Assembly: GCA_913061435.1 (NCBI GenBank)
Contig: CAJXUK010000002.1
Location: 1-64,000, forward strand
Source of the DNA: an uncultured Thalassolituus sp.
GTDB lineage: Bacteria; Pseudomonadota; Gammaproteobacteria; Pseudomonadales; Oceanobacteraceae
Length of the DNA stretch: 64,000 bases
Direction of reading: 5' to 3'
Numbering within the stretch: the first letter of the stretch is position 1; each line of letters starts with the position of its first letter. The notes under the pieces were generated by a model, which was given only the letters and a program-made list of their open reading frames with translations, was not told the DNA's origin and ran no database searches. This document shows positions 63,958 to 64,000 of the stretch, piece after piece. The position numbers and the translations under genes are program-made.

Positions 63958-64000
63958 ATTCGACCATCTGCACGGGGGTACTGAGCAGATACTTTTTCTA

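Overview
The window looks like the chromosome of an AT-leaning gammaproteobacterium, probably a marine Oceanospirillales-type organism related to but outside Pseudomonas. This rests on gene order: orn/rsgA/motBA/rhdA/psd and gluQRS-cbrX-cbrA-cbrB-(sRNA)-pcnB-folK-panBCD-pgi are Pseudomonas-like, and nudF-yqiB-cpdA-yqiA next to tolC is common in gammaproteobacteria. No tRNA, rRNA, CRISPR array or prophage was seen.

Positions 1 to about 6.8 kb are accessory DNA that reads as part of an integron cassette array. It holds three cassettes: an exported protein of unknown function; a large two-gene restriction-modification system (endonuclease-methyltransferase fusion plus a two-half specificity subunit, BcgI-like); and a ccdAB toxin-antitoxin pair. 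They are separated by attC recombination sites. The attC of the restriction cassette is split by an IS110-family element of about 1.54 kb. The long non-coding end of that element folds into two looped stems, as expected for a bridge RNA, and the loop sequences spell an attC-like target. A perfect LexA box lies near the left edge. No integron integrase is in the window.

From about 7 kb the DNA is ordinary core genome. 7.1-13.9 kb: a DASH-type photolyase/cryptochrome with small neighbours, an AzlCD amino acid exporter, a MYG1-family protein, the lipocalin Blc and a double-domain universal stress protein. 13.9-18.1 kb: yqiA, cpdA, yqiB, nudF and tolC. 18.2-20.4 kb: a fatty-acid desaturase and its ferredoxin reductase (DesB/DesC-like). 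20.6-24.6 kb: LPS inner-core genes waaA, hldE, hldD. 24.7-29.8 kb: small conserved proteins, a ribosome-hibernation factor, nhaR and an outer-membrane-type protein. 30-37 kb: a lone GspE/PilB-type ATPase, a CYTH phosphatase, argE, argA, mtfA and a LOG-family gene. 37.1-44.5 kb: orn, rsgA, motBA, an HDOD protein, rhdA and psd. 44.5-49 kb: half of a FecCD-type ABC importer, a Rieske protein, sfsA and an aminotransferase.

49.2-64 kb carries dksA, gluQRS, cbrX, cbrA, cbrB and the pantothenate/pgi genes. Between cbrB and pcnB is a 1.4 kb gene-free stretch with two consecutive small-RNA units. Each has a sigma-54 promoter with exact GG-N10-GC spacing, upstream TGTTAC/GTAACA repeats suited to CbrB, several A-rich AAUAA motifs shown in hairpin loops, and a hairpin terminator. 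I read them as tandem CrcZ/CrcY-like RNAs that titrate Hfq/Crc in carbon catabolite control. This locus and the IS110/attC locus are the two most interesting parts of the window.
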